Shown here in pieces: positions 15,511 to 23,787 of a stretch of DNA of 32,256 nt; within the stretch, counting starts at the first letter, position 1; every line of letters starts with the position of its first letter. The position numbers were made by a program, and so were the translations under genes. The notes under the pieces are model-generated. The model was given only the letters and a program-made list of their open reading frames with translations, was not told the DNA's origin and did no database searches. The DNA is from Kiritimatiellota bacterium. GTDB taxonomy: Bacteria > Verrucomicrobiota > Lentisphaeria > Oligosphaerales > JAADHN01. The DNA is taken from the NCBI GenBank assembly GCA_013151865.1, contig JAADHN010000018.1, positions 1 through 32,256 on the forward strand, given 5' to 3'.

Positions 15511-16031
15511 GCCCCGATCTCCGTACTTCCGGTGAAGAGCAGTTCCGCCGGCGCCGTCGGTGCGCCCGGGAATGCGTGCTGCAGGCCCTCTACCAGGCCG
15601 ATGTGAGCGCTGAATGGGACTGGAGCGACGTTCGCAGCGAAGCGTTCTGGCGGCAGCTCCAGGGCTCGGAGCGCCGGTTGCCCGAGACCGATTTGCAGCC
15701 CACACGGAAATTCGCCCAGGGGTTGATTCGGGGCGTGGTCGCGCATCGGGAAGAAATTGACGCCGCTTTGGAACGATGTGCCCGAAACTGGCGCGTCGCC
15801 CGCATGAGCGCCGTGGACCGCAGCATTCTGCGGATGGCGGCCTTCGAGCTGCTGCACCGCTCCGGCACGCCCCCGGTCGCGGTCATCGACGAGGCCATCG
15901 AACTGGCCAAAGAGTTCGGCGACCGAGAATCGGCGCGGTTCGTCAACGGCATCCTCGACCGGCTCTTGCGCGAATTGCCCACTGTCGAGGCTGTCGGCGG
16001 CGAGCCCTTCCCGCCGAAAGAAGACGTGTGA
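15507..16031 (+). CDS. nusB: Transcription antitermination factor NusB
   Basis: An RNA-binding helical protein that with NusE (S10) binds boxA and supports rRNA antitermination. The 174-residue product carries the NusB core motifs [11 protein letters not shown] near the N-terminus, [18 protein letters not shown], and [29 protein letters not shown]. An insertion rich in charged residues lies between the first two helices. The N-terminal 15 residues are Arg-rich and unlike most NusB. ATG 15507 overlaps the ribH stop (ATGA). The ribH-nusB order is common in bacteria. The stop faces the convergent UROD-like gene only 16 bp away. Confidence 0.95.
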   Translation: MSPDLRTSGEEQFRRRRRCARECVLQALYQADVSAEWDWSDVRSEAFWRQLQGSERRLPETDLQPTRKFAQGLIRGVVAHREEIDAALERCARNWRVARMSAVDRSILRMAAFELLHRSGTPPVAVIDEAIELAKEFGDRESARFVNGILDRLLRELPTVEAVGGEPFPPKEDV

Positions 16032-16047
16032 GCGGCTCCGACAAGCC

Positions 16048-17142
16048 TCACTGCCGTGTCTGCGCCGGGGGGCAGGCATAGAGTTCGGGGTGTTCCCGGG
16101 CGTGGCGGTCCAGCCCATCCATGATCGCCGTGCAGCTTTGTCGCCAGCGTTCCGGGGGGATGTCTTCGGTGATCCCCATGATCAGACCGTCGATCGTGTC
16201 GACTTGGTTCAACAGGTCAAACGTGGCCTGTTCCACTTCCGGATCGGGCCGAAGGTGCAGTGACGAGGGGAAGTTGAGCCAGAGTACCTTGCCGGGCCAG
16301 GCCGCCCGGGCCTCGCCCAGGGTCATGTCCGTGTCCGGCGCCGGGGTGAACGCTTCGATGTAGTCCAGCGCGGTCCCGGCAACGGCTTCGGCGAGGAGCC
16401 GGCAATTTGCGTCCAGATGGGTCCCGATGAGCTTCCCGTACCGATGCATGATCTCCGCTGCTTCGTTGTAGTGCGGAACATAGTACCTCTCAAATACTTC
16501 TAGACCGATGATCTCGGGGGTCACGTTCCCGCCGTAATTGGCGTGACCGGCGGGGGATTCGGCAACCAGCGGATAGCTCTTGCGCCGGTTCTCCGCTATG
16601 GCGTCGTACAGCCTGAGCACTTCGTCGCGCCGGTCCATCCATTCCAGACAGAACGTTTCCGTGTCCATGATGCTTCCGGAGATCAGGGCCTGCAACGGTT
16701 CGAGCCCGAAAGCGGCCCGGAAGACGCCGTCCGGTCCGAACGCCTCCTGCGCCCGGACGAATCGCTCGTAACAGGGTGTGTACACCTCGTCCTCGAGCAG
16801 GAAGCGGATGACCTTGTAGTCTTCGGGACGCTTGAACATGCGTTCGTGATGCCACGTGGTGAATCCTGCGGGTTCGTCCAGGGTGTGAACGACGCCTACC
16901 GGCGTTTCGTACACGGTTCGCAACAGTCGTCGGCCGCTCCCGTACTCGTACTGCTGAGTCGTTTTCACGTGAGGGCGATTCGTCGTGAAAACCGGTACGT
17001 CGCGCTTGACGATGCACAAACCGCGGTTACGCATCAACCGCTCCGCCGTGCACTGCGGTATTTTCCGCTCGTAAATGGTGAATGGCACGGACGCGCCGTG
17101 TCCTCCGCGGAGCGCGATTTCCACTCTGTCTCTCGGTGTCAC
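16048..17142 (-). CDS. Uroporphyrinogen decarboxylase (URO-D) family protein, probably not HemE
   Basis: A 364-residue TIM-barrel protein of the URO-D/methyltransferase superfamily. It lacks the HemE N-terminal signature (FMRQAGRYLPEY type), so haem synthesis is unlikely. Recognisable parts are the opening MTPRDRVEIALRGG, GGNVTPEIIGLEVFERYYVP, the candidate metal site GTHLDANCRLL, and DYIEAFTPAPDTDMTLGEARAAWPGKVLWLNFPS. Many such genes stand beside sugar or one-carbon enzymes, and their substrates are undefined. The start is GTG 17142 with a GGGGGA stretch upstream. It is downstream of a Gfo/Idh/MocA gene on the same strand with a 249-nt gap, so co-transcription is uncertain. Confidence 0.85.
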   Translation of the reverse strand: MTPRDRVEIALRGGHGASVPFTIYERKIPQCTAERLMRNRGLCIVKRDVPVFTTNRPHVKTTQQYEYGSGRRLLRTVYETPVGVVHTLDEPAGFTTWHHERMFKRPEDYKVIRFLLEDEVYTPCYERFVRAQEAFGPDGVFRAAFGLEPLQALISGSIMDTETFCLEWMDRRDEVLRLYDAIAENRRKSYPLVAESPAGHANYGGNVTPEIIGLEVFERYYVPHYNEAAEIMHRYGKLIGTHLDANCRLLAEAVAGTALDYIEAFTPAPDTDMTLGEARAAWPGKVLWLNFPSSLHLRPDPEVEQATFDLLNQVDTIDGLIMGITEDIPPERWRQSCTAIMDGLDRHAREHPELYACPPAQTRQ

Positions 17143-17391
17143 GGTTCGGTCCCCCGTTTATGTTCTTTACCTGAGCGGTACTCGCAGTAGATGGCTCGTG
17201 AATAATCCAGGGCAGTACTGTCGGCCGTTGCCTGACTGCTGTCAAATACCGGGAAGGTCCGGCAGGAAGAACGGTGCCGGAGGCCGGTGAGAACGAGGTC
17301 CCGGAAGGGGCGACATTCCCGGCGGACGACGGGCGTGCTACGGTATGTTCGACGTCCGCCCGGAATCCGGCGACTCGACGGTTTCCGAAGA

Positions 17392-18426
17392 TCACGCCCG
17401 TCGCTTCGGCACCGGTACCCGTTGGCCCCCGGCCTCCGCCGAAGCGGCGGCCGCCAGCACAATCCCGATACTCTCGAGGTTGTCGGCCCCGGAGGTGGCG
17501 GAAGCGCGCCCTTCCCGAATGGCGCAGACCACTTCTTCGAGACAATCGAACCCGGCATATTTGTCGGGTGAGTACGGGACGGGTGTGAGGGACGAGTTCC
17601 GACCCCAGCCTTCCGACGTCCATACCTCGATCCGGTGCGCTGTTTTCACCAGCGTCCGGCGTTCGCCGGTTTGAATCCGCCAGTTGCCGCTCCAGTTGGT
17701 GGCCGCGCCTCCGGATGCCCAGCATCCGCGGTAACAGGCGACCAGGCCGTTCTCCAAGCCGATCAGCATGCGCAGGCCCGACGGGTGACGGTACCAGGAC
17801 CACGGGGGATTGTGCTCGACGGCAACCACCCATTCGGCGTTCAGACCCGTGAAGAAGCGCAGTAAGTCGACGTGATGAATCACCATGTCGAGTGTCAGGG
17901 GGTGGACCATTCCGGTACGGAAATCGGCCGCGCCGAAGTCGGCGTTGATGAAAAACTCGACGTCCACGTGTCCCGTCGTTTTCCCCTCGGCTTGCAACGC
18001 CTCCCGGAATTGCAGGTTCTCGGGATAGTAGCGGTAATTCTGCTCGATGGCGAAGACGCGTTCGGCACGTTCGGACGCCTCCACCATGCAAACACATTCC
18101 TCCCAGGTCGGGGCCATGGGCTTGGCAAGAATCACGTGCTTGCCCGCGGCCAGGCACGCCAGGACTTGCTCGCAATGCACCGCGGGGGGCGTCACGATGA
18201 CCGCGAGTTCGGCGGTCGTGGTCGACAGGGCTTCCCCGAGGTCCGTCCAGCGACGCGCGGGGCCGATCTGCAACTCTTCGGCTGCCGTGCTCAAGGCCGC
18301 TTCGGAAACGTCGACGATGTCAACGACCTCGTACCGGTCCCGGCGTTCGCGGAATCGGCGCACCCAACTTGCGCCGAACCCGCCGACGCCTACTTGAATC
18401 ACCTTCCCGGAAAAGGGTCTCATCAT
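17392..18426 (-). CDS. Gfo/Idh/MocA family NAD(P)-dependent oxidoreductase
   Basis: A 344-residue dehydrogenase of the family acting on sugars, inositol and related compounds. The N-terminal Rossmann domain has the dinucleotide motif VGVGGFGASW (12-21), and VTPPAVH follows. The catalytic-Lys motif normally reads EKP but is AKP here (LAKPMAP). The C-terminal alpha/beta domain carries DMVIHHVDLLRFF, matching the usual GxHxxD helix only loosely. Two adjacent ATGs are possible (18426 and 18423); AGGGGA about 6 nt upstream supports the first. The specific substrate is not deducible. It is divergent from the GH42-like gene across a 484-nt gap. Confidence 0.92.
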   Translation of the reverse strand: MMRPFSGKVIQVGVGGFGASWVRRFRERRDRYEVVDIVDVSEAALSTAAEELQIGPARRWTDLGEALSTTTAELAVIVTPPAVHCEQVLACLAAGKHVILAKPMAPTWEECVCMVEASERAERVFAIEQNYRYYPENLQFREALQAEGKTTGHVDVEFFINADFGAADFRTGMVHPLTLDMVIHHVDLLRFFTGLNAEWVVAVEHNPPWSWYRHPSGLRMLIGLENGLVACYRGCWASGGAATNWSGNWRIQTGERRTLVKTAHRIEVWTSEGWGRNSSLTPVPYSPDKYAGFDCLEEVVCAIREGRASATSGADNLESIGIVLAAAASAEAGGQRVPVPKRRA

Positions 18427-18910
18427 GTGGAATCCCCTATGGATCAGAGTCGTTTCAGTTCGGAGGACCGCGATACCGTTTCACGCAGCACCGGGAGCCC
18501 TTACTCCCCGAAAGATACCGGTCATCTCGGAGTCGTCTGGCGCGCAGATGAACTTTCAGGCTCTGCGACATCGTTCGCACGGGCCAGAGACGTCCTGTAA
18601 CATGACGCCATTTTCGAAACATGGGACACAAGGCCGGTCAGCTGCGGCGGGGAGGAAAGCGACTCGAAATCGGGATCGACCGCAAACACGATTGCGACTG
18701 CGGTAACGATTCAGTTTCCCCGAGACCGAGGCATGGCGTCCCGGGGGCTCTGTGATTTGGCGAAAGCACATTGCGCGCGTATTGTTCCGGCGCGAGATCT
18801 CCCCAGGGGAACGAAAACGACAAGATCTCACTCGGAATTATTCGCGGCACACGGCCATCCAACCTTACCCATTTGAACGGACTTCGGCGCCGGGGTACAC
18901 GGGAAGAATC
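18427..18910. other. Divergent intergenic region
   Basis: About 480 nt between the Gfo/Idh/MocA gene (minus) and the GH42-like gene (plus). No recognisable gene. One weak plus-strand promoter candidate is TTGGCG (18757-18762), 17-nt spacer, TATTGT (18780-18785). The region should carry the promoters of both flanking genes. Confidence 0.45.
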
Positions 18911-21900
18911 ATGAGACACATTCGGCTGCTGTCCGGGCTGGCCTTGCTTGTCGCCCCCTTCTGCGTTGCTCTGGACATGCGTGAACTCGAGGTGGACCAC
19001 AACGTCGATTCCGAGTTTGTCACGCCGCACACGGCTTGGGCCAAACCCTATGCGCTGGGCCAAACCCGCGTATTGTTTTTCGTGAACGGCCGCGGCGCCA
19101 ATGCACGCGAGGTCGTCGAGCTCAAGCAGCGCTTCGATCTCGATCCGCAAATGGTCTTCTGGGCGCGCCTCGTGGACACCCGGAAAGACGATTGGCATGG
19201 CGGCGCCGACGGCATTCGCCGCATGACCCGTCTGCTCGGTCGGAAATGGGACGCCTTCGTTTTTCTGGAAGTGCAATTGCAGAACGTGCCGGTCGAGCAG
19301 CAATACCTGCTCCTCAATGGCGTCATCCAAGGTGCCGGTTTGGTGTTGATCGGCACCGACGACAAACGCGTGTTCAAGGACGACAACCGGCTTGCGGAGA
19401 CGCCCGCCTTTCTCCATGACGTGCAGGGGGCAACGGCGTTCAAGGTGAGAAACGGACGCGGCGTGCGCCTGCCCAAACGGCCGACAATCACGTATCGCCC
19501 CGGCTGGGAAGTGGAATACGACGAGTGGGACATGCGCCTGGGAAAAGCAATCCTTTGGGCGGCCGGCAAAGAGCCGAAGCTGAGCCTGACGCTGACGCCG
19601 AAGAGCACCGAACTGGCGCGGGACACTTTGCCGCGGAGCGCCGCGATCCTCGCTTGGCGGGGCGCGACCCCCAACACGACGGCCGAGGTCGCCTTGCGTC
19701 GCGATGACGGCGCGGTGATCGCCGTCAACCAGCGGGTCCTCGACAAGCCCGGCGGGACCGTGGACCTCGACATCCCGCTCGTTCGGATGGGCAAGTACGT
19801 CCTCGACGTCATCGCCCGCGACGGCAAGAAGGTCGTCGGTTTCGGCAGCGTCCCGTTCGCCGTCGTCGGCCGGCGCAAGGTGGACGAAGTGGCACTCGAA
19901 CGGGACTGGGCCGAGATCGGGCAACGGCTCCGCGGCCGGGTCAAGCTTTCCGGCCCGCCCGGTGCCCATGAACGTTTGGTGGTGAGTCTGCTCGACCGGC
20001 GAGACCGCGAAGTGGCGCGGCAGGTCGTCAAGCCCGGCGCCGCCGAGGCAGCCTTCGCTTTCGACATCCATCCCTGGTTTCCGATGCTGCTCGAGGTCCG
20101 CGCCACGCTCGTGAACGGTGCCCGGGAGGTCGCCTCCGCCTGGCGCTTCGCCCATGTGGTCAAACGGCGTCGCGGGCGATTCAACTTCGTTATGTGGGAT
20201 GTGCCCCGGGGAAACCTGGCGCCGATAGCCGAAGAGAGCCTGGCCAGAACCGGCGTCACCGTCCAACTCGGAGGCGTCTCTCCGCCGACCTATGTCGCCG
20301 CCTACGACATCGCCTGGATTCCCTATACGACCCACATCCGCGCAAAAAGGGATGGTAAAGGCGTCATGAAACCGGCCTGCTGGAACGACGAAGCCGGAAT
20401 TCGGGCGGTCGTGGATCGCGTTGTAGAGAAGTGTCTTCCAGCGCGCCGTCATGGCGTGTTCGTCTATTCGCTGGGTGATGAAATCGCCGTGCGCGGCTCC
20501 TGTCTGAGCCCCTGCTGTCTCGACGCCTACCGCCGGTATCTGCAGGAACAGTATAAGGACATCGCCGCGCTCAACGCGTCGTGGGGAAGCAACTACGCGA
20601 GCTTCGCCGACGTGCAACTGAGCACGCCCGATGACAATGACGAGACGAGGGCGCTGCGCGCCGGCAACTTCCCCCGCTGGTTTGATCGCCAGGCCTACCA
20701 GTCGTACAACTTCTGCAAGCTGTGCGAGCGTTTCGGCCGGGGTTTCCGGCGCATCGATCCGAAGAGCCGCTGCGGCTTCGAGGGTGCCGGGACATTCGCT
20801 CACGGCGATGACCTGGACGGCTTTGTACGCTACAACGGCTTCTGGTCGCCATACCCGGGCACGGCCGACGAAGTGCTGCGCTCGATTGCGCCGCGCGACT
20901 TCCCGCGCGCCAACTGGATGGGCTACACCAAGGACGCCGATTCGTTGTTGGAGAAGTACTGGCGTATGGTCACCCGCGGTTGCGATGCGGTTTGGTGGTG
21001 GCGCTGGGAGGTCCTGAACCGCTTTCACGGGTGGTTGTCGCCCTGCCTCGACCCGTATCCCGCGGTCCGGGAAATCCTGCGGGACACGCAGATCGTGCGC
21101 GACGGCCTGGGCGATCTGCTGCTCCGCTCGGACATGCAGACCGACGGGATCGGCATTCTCTATTCACAGCCCTCTGCCTACGCCGCGAAGGTCCAGACCT
21201 CGCCCTCGTTCGGAAGCTACGAGAGCAATCACAGCGCCTTCCATCACGCCGTGCGCGAGCTGGGCTGGAACTTTCGCTACTTCACCGACCGGCAAATGCG
21301 GTTGGGGGAAGTGGATTTGAGCACTTTCAAAGTCATCATCCTGCCGCTGACACAGGCAATGAGCGCTCAGCAGGCGGAGATGTTCCGCCAGTATGTGCGC
21401 CGGGGCGGCGTGCTTGTCGCGGATGTGCGCCCGGCGATCTACAACGGCCACGTCAAGCCCCTGAAGGCGGGGCAACTCGACGATGTGTTCGGCGTCCGGC
21501 GCACGGGCTTTGACAAGGCCCTGAACCTGGACGGTCAGGTCAAGGTGGCTTTGGCCGACGGACGGCTGGAGCGGCTGGATCTCGGCAAGATACTGGTCGA
21601 TGGCGGGGTAGAATCTGCCGGTGCATCGGCGGCGGGTACGGCCGGCAAGGCCCCGCTTTTCCTGATCAACTCGTTTGGGAAAGGCCGGGCGGTGCTGCTC
21701 AATTTGGCCATGTCCTCTTTTCCGTCGGCCGATTCCGAGAGTGCACCCAATGTTGCGGCGCGCGTGTGGCGACTCATTCTGGGACGGCATTGGAGTTCTC
21801 CGGCAATCGAATTGACCGATGAGAAAGGACGGCGACTGCGCAACGTCGAAGTCACACGCTGGATGAATGGGCCGCTGCAGATTGTATCTGTTTTCCGGCA

Positions 21901-22336
21901 CAAAGGTCGGTCCGAACCTGCGCGGATGAAGTTGCCTAACGCCATGTATGCTTATGATCTGAAGATGCCCAAACCCCTCGGGAAGCAACGCGAGTTCCTT
22001 CTGAGCATAACGCCTTCGCGGGCCATATTCTTCGTGCTGTCTCCACAACGACTCGATCCGGTGTCTCTCGAAGTCTCGCCCTCCGTAATGCCGGGCGGCG
22101 TGCAGCGCGTGCGAATCAGCTCCCGGAGGCCGCAAGGGCGGCGCGCCGTTAAAGTGCAGGTCACCCTCCCGGACGGTGCCACGGCTGATTGGTTCGATTC
22201 GATAGCACTTGTGGGCGGGCACAGCGCCACAGTGACCGTGCCCGTGGCCTTCAACGACCCCAAAGGAACGTGGACGATAAGAGCGACCGAACTCTGTACC
22301 GGCAGGACGAAGACCGTGCGGTTCCGCGTGGAGTAG
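18911..22336 (+). CDS. Large secreted GH42-like glycoside hydrolase (beta-galactosidase-like)
   Basis: A 1141-residue exported protein. The N-terminal signal peptide is MRHIRLLSGLALLVAPFCVAL, followed by beta-rich domains up to about residue 420. A TIM barrel related to GH42 follows: VYSLGDEIAVRG with the presumed acid/base Glu524, then CLSPCCLDAYRRYLQEQYKDIAALNASWG, which closely follows the GH42 pattern including clustered cysteines. After GCDAVWWWRWEVLNRFHG comes a Rossmann-like trimerisation domain (ILPLTQAMSAQQAEMFRQYV) and C-terminal beta domains. The expected nucleophile Glu is not obvious: neither the ANWMGYTKDADSLLEKYW stretch nor Glu700 clearly fits, so activity is uncertain. GGGAAGA precedes ATG 18911. 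It is followed after 42 nt by a secreted unknown protein, probably in one transcript. Confidence 0.85.
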   Translation: MRHIRLLSGLALLVAPFCVALDMRELEVDHNVDSEFVTPHTAWAKPYALGQTRVLFFVNGRGANAREVVELKQRFDLDPQMVFWARLVDTRKDDWHGGADGIRRMTRLLGRKWDAFVFLEVQLQNVPVEQQYLLLNGVIQGAGLVLIGTDDKRVFKDDNRLAETPAFLHDVQGATAFKVRNGRGVRLPKRPTITYRPGWEVEYDEWDMRLGKAILWAAGKEPKLSLTLTPKSTELARDTLPRSAAILAWRGATPNTTAEVALRRDDGAVIAVNQRVLDKPGGTVDLDIPLVRMGKYVLDVIARDGKKVVGFGSVPFAVVGRRKVDEVALERDWAEIGQRLRGRVKLSGPPGAHERLVVSLLDRRDREVARQVVKPGAAEAAFAFDIHPWFPMLLEVRATLVNGAREVASAWRFAHVVKRRRGRFNFVMWDVPRGNLAPIAEESLARTGVTVQLGGVSPPTYVAAYDIAWIPYTTHIRAKRDGKGVMKPACWNDEAGIRAVVDRVVEKCLPARRHGVFVYSLGDEIAVRGSCLSPCCLDAYRRYLQEQYKDIAALNASWGSNYASFADVQLSTPDDNDETRALRAGNFPRWFDRQAYQSYNFCKLCERFGRGFRRIDPKSRCGFEGAGTFAHGDDLDGFVRYNGFWSPYPGTADEVLRSIAPRDFPRANWMGYTKDADSLLEKYWRMVTRGCDAVWWWRWEVLNRFHGWLSPCLDPYPAVREILRDTQIVRDGLGDLLLRSDMQTDGIGILYSQPSAYAAKVQTSPSFGSYESNHSAFHHAVRELGWNFRYFTDRQMRLGEVDLSTFKVIILPLTQAMSAQQAEMFRQYVRRGGVLVADVRPAIYNGHVKPLKAGQLDDVFGVRRTGFDKALNLDGQVKVALADGRLERLDLGKILVDGGVESAGASAAGTAGKAPLFLINSFGKGRAVLLNLAMSSFPSADSESAPNVAARVWRLILGRHWSSPAIELTDEKGRRLRNVEVTRWMNGPLQIVSVFRHKGRSEPARMKLPNAMYAYDLKMPKPLGKQREFLLSITPSRAIFFVLSPQRLDPVSLEVSPSVMPGGVQRVRISSRRPQGRRAVKVQVTLPDGATADWFDSIALVGGHSATVTVPVAFNDPKGTWTIRATELCTGRTKTVRFRVE

Positions 22337-22378
22337 GCCCGGGAATCGGTCTGAAAGCGACAAAGGAGAATCTATCAC

Positions 22379-23548
22379 ATGCGTAGATGGATGGCCCTAT
22401 GCGGCGCACTCGGTGTCTCGATCGCGGTCTCCGCCCAACCGCCCGCGCCCCGTGTCCTTGTCACTGACGGCGGCGCGCACACCAGTATTGCCGGACCGGG
22501 CGCGCCCAGGCATATCGTCGGGCTGAAACGCCTTTTCCACGACATTCTTATGGATACCGGCGTCAAAACCTATGGCTTGCGTTATGTCGTGGCCTTCGAC
22601 GACAAGCGTCCCGGCGTCGCGATTCCCGGCGAGGGGTATATCGGGATGCACCGGCCGGCGAACTGCAACTGGTACGCCGGCGGCTTCTTCGATCTGTCGA
22701 TCAATAACAAGAGCATTGGCAGTACCCCCATTCACTCGCTCGTCGGGCGCAGTGTCGGAACCCGCGGGTATGCGGATTTCGTGTTCGACACGCCCCTGTC
22801 CCTGGTGCGCATCCGCTTTGTCGCCCTTGCACGCGACGACGCCTTGTACTGCCAAGTCCTGCTGGAGCCGAAGACTGAGATCGAACGCCTGCGCCTGGTC
22901 TTGCGCTGCTATCCATCGGCCTACGTCAGCAATGCCGAGCGGCATGTGTTGACGCCGACGCGGGACTTGCCGCAAGGCAAACAGGCGGACCTGGACCTGC
23001 CCCGGGAGTCGTGGTTGCTGTACTACGACCGTATCTTCGATACGGGATACGTCTCTCAAAAACGCACCGGCGTCGGCCCGTGTTCCGTGCTGTGGCCGGG
23101 CAGCCAAGCGGAGAAGGTCGCATTTACGGTCGGCGCCTACGGGATCGAGACGGTGATGGACCTCGAGCCGCAACTGCGCGACTTCCGTTTTGTCTTCTTC
23201 GATTACAAAGGCACAAAAAACGAGGATGCCATGGCGGACCTGCGTCGGCGCGCGCCGGGACTGCTGAGGCAGTTGGCCGCGTTCCGTTTTGTCGATGACA
23301 GTGTCGCCAATTGGCCGCTGGCGGAAAAACAACGAGAAATCGAGAACGTGTTGGCGGCGATGCCGGATGAGAAAGAGGCGGCCTCCGGGTATCGGGCATG
23401 GGCGGCGGAGTTGACCAAACAGATCGAGCTTCTGCGGGCCGGTGGACCGGGAGGAATCATGGCAGAAGCAACGGCGGCAAGAATCATCCGGAAATGGGAA
23501 CAGGGCATTCCCACGCTGAAATTGAAAGCGCTCCTGAAAGGGATCTGA
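22379..23548 (+). CDS. Secreted protein of unknown function, co-transcribed with the GH42-like gene
   Basis: A 389-residue product with a clear signal peptide (cleavage near SAQ, residue 20) and an AAGGAGA ribosome binding site 9 nt before ATG 22379. The body looks beta-rich up to about residue 270, with GEGYIGMHRPANCNWYAGG, FFDLSINNKSIG, LRLVLRCYPSAYV and FVFFDYKGTKNEDAM. It then becomes helical, with a charged C-terminus (residues 285-389). I do not recognise a family and see no catalytic motif. Its position 42 nt after a secreted hydrolase suggests a role in binding or processing the same glycan (inference). Confidence 0.85.
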   Translation: MRRWMALCGALGVSIAVSAQPPAPRVLVTDGGAHTSIAGPGAPRHIVGLKRLFHDILMDTGVKTYGLRYVVAFDDKRPGVAIPGEGYIGMHRPANCNWYAGGFFDLSINNKSIGSTPIHSLVGRSVGTRGYADFVFDTPLSLVRIRFVALARDDALYCQVLLEPKTEIERLRLVLRCYPSAYVSNAERHVLTPTRDLPQGKQADLDLPRESWLLYYDRIFDTGYVSQKRTGVGPCSVLWPGSQAEKVAFTVGAYGIETVMDLEPQLRDFRFVFFDYKGTKNEDAMADLRRRAPGLLRQLAAFRFVDDSVANWPLAEKQREIENVLAAMPDEKEAASGYRAWAAELTKQIELLRAGGPGGIMAEATAARIIRKWEQGIPTLKLKALLKGI

Positions 23549-23597
23549 CCGTCCCGATACAACGTGTTCACGTCCGGGACCGGGGCTGTTCACGGTC

Positions 23598-23619
23598 CCA
23601 TGTTCCTGCAGGAACATGG
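23598..23619. repeat. Perfect 22-bp palindrome between convergent genes
   Basis: The half-site CCATGTTCCTG is followed immediately by its exact reverse complement, with no spacer. It lies 50 nt after the stop of the unknown secreted gene and about 170 nt beyond the minus-strand hydrolase stop. There is no T tract, so it is a poor intrinsic terminator; a protein-binding site or processed RNA hairpin is possible. Confidence 0.7.
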
Positions 23620-23787
23620 CGCCGGGAATGGAAAGCGGCGCGTCCGTTGCGGCGTCCTGTCAAGTCCGCCGTCTTGTGCGGGCACGGCAGGGCGCATTCC
23701 GGGGGGAAAGAGCCCCGAAGACAAGCGGCCCCGGAGACGGGCGCTCCTTCGGTCGCCCATTGCCGTGATGGTCGTCGCACCGCCCGA

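Noticed and set aside
16048-17142. Calling the URO-D family gene hemE
   Set aside because: The HemE N-terminal substrate-binding signature is missing, and the metal-site and downstream motifs fit the non-haem methyltransferase-like branch better.
17217-17245. Consensus TTGACA on the minus strand upstream of the UROD-like gene
   Set aside because: No acceptable -10 sequence lies 16-18 nt downstream.
18638-21028. 796-residue minus-strand open frame
   Set aside because: Antisense to the GH42-like gene, without signal, motif or ribosome binding site; the plus frame has clear domain matches.
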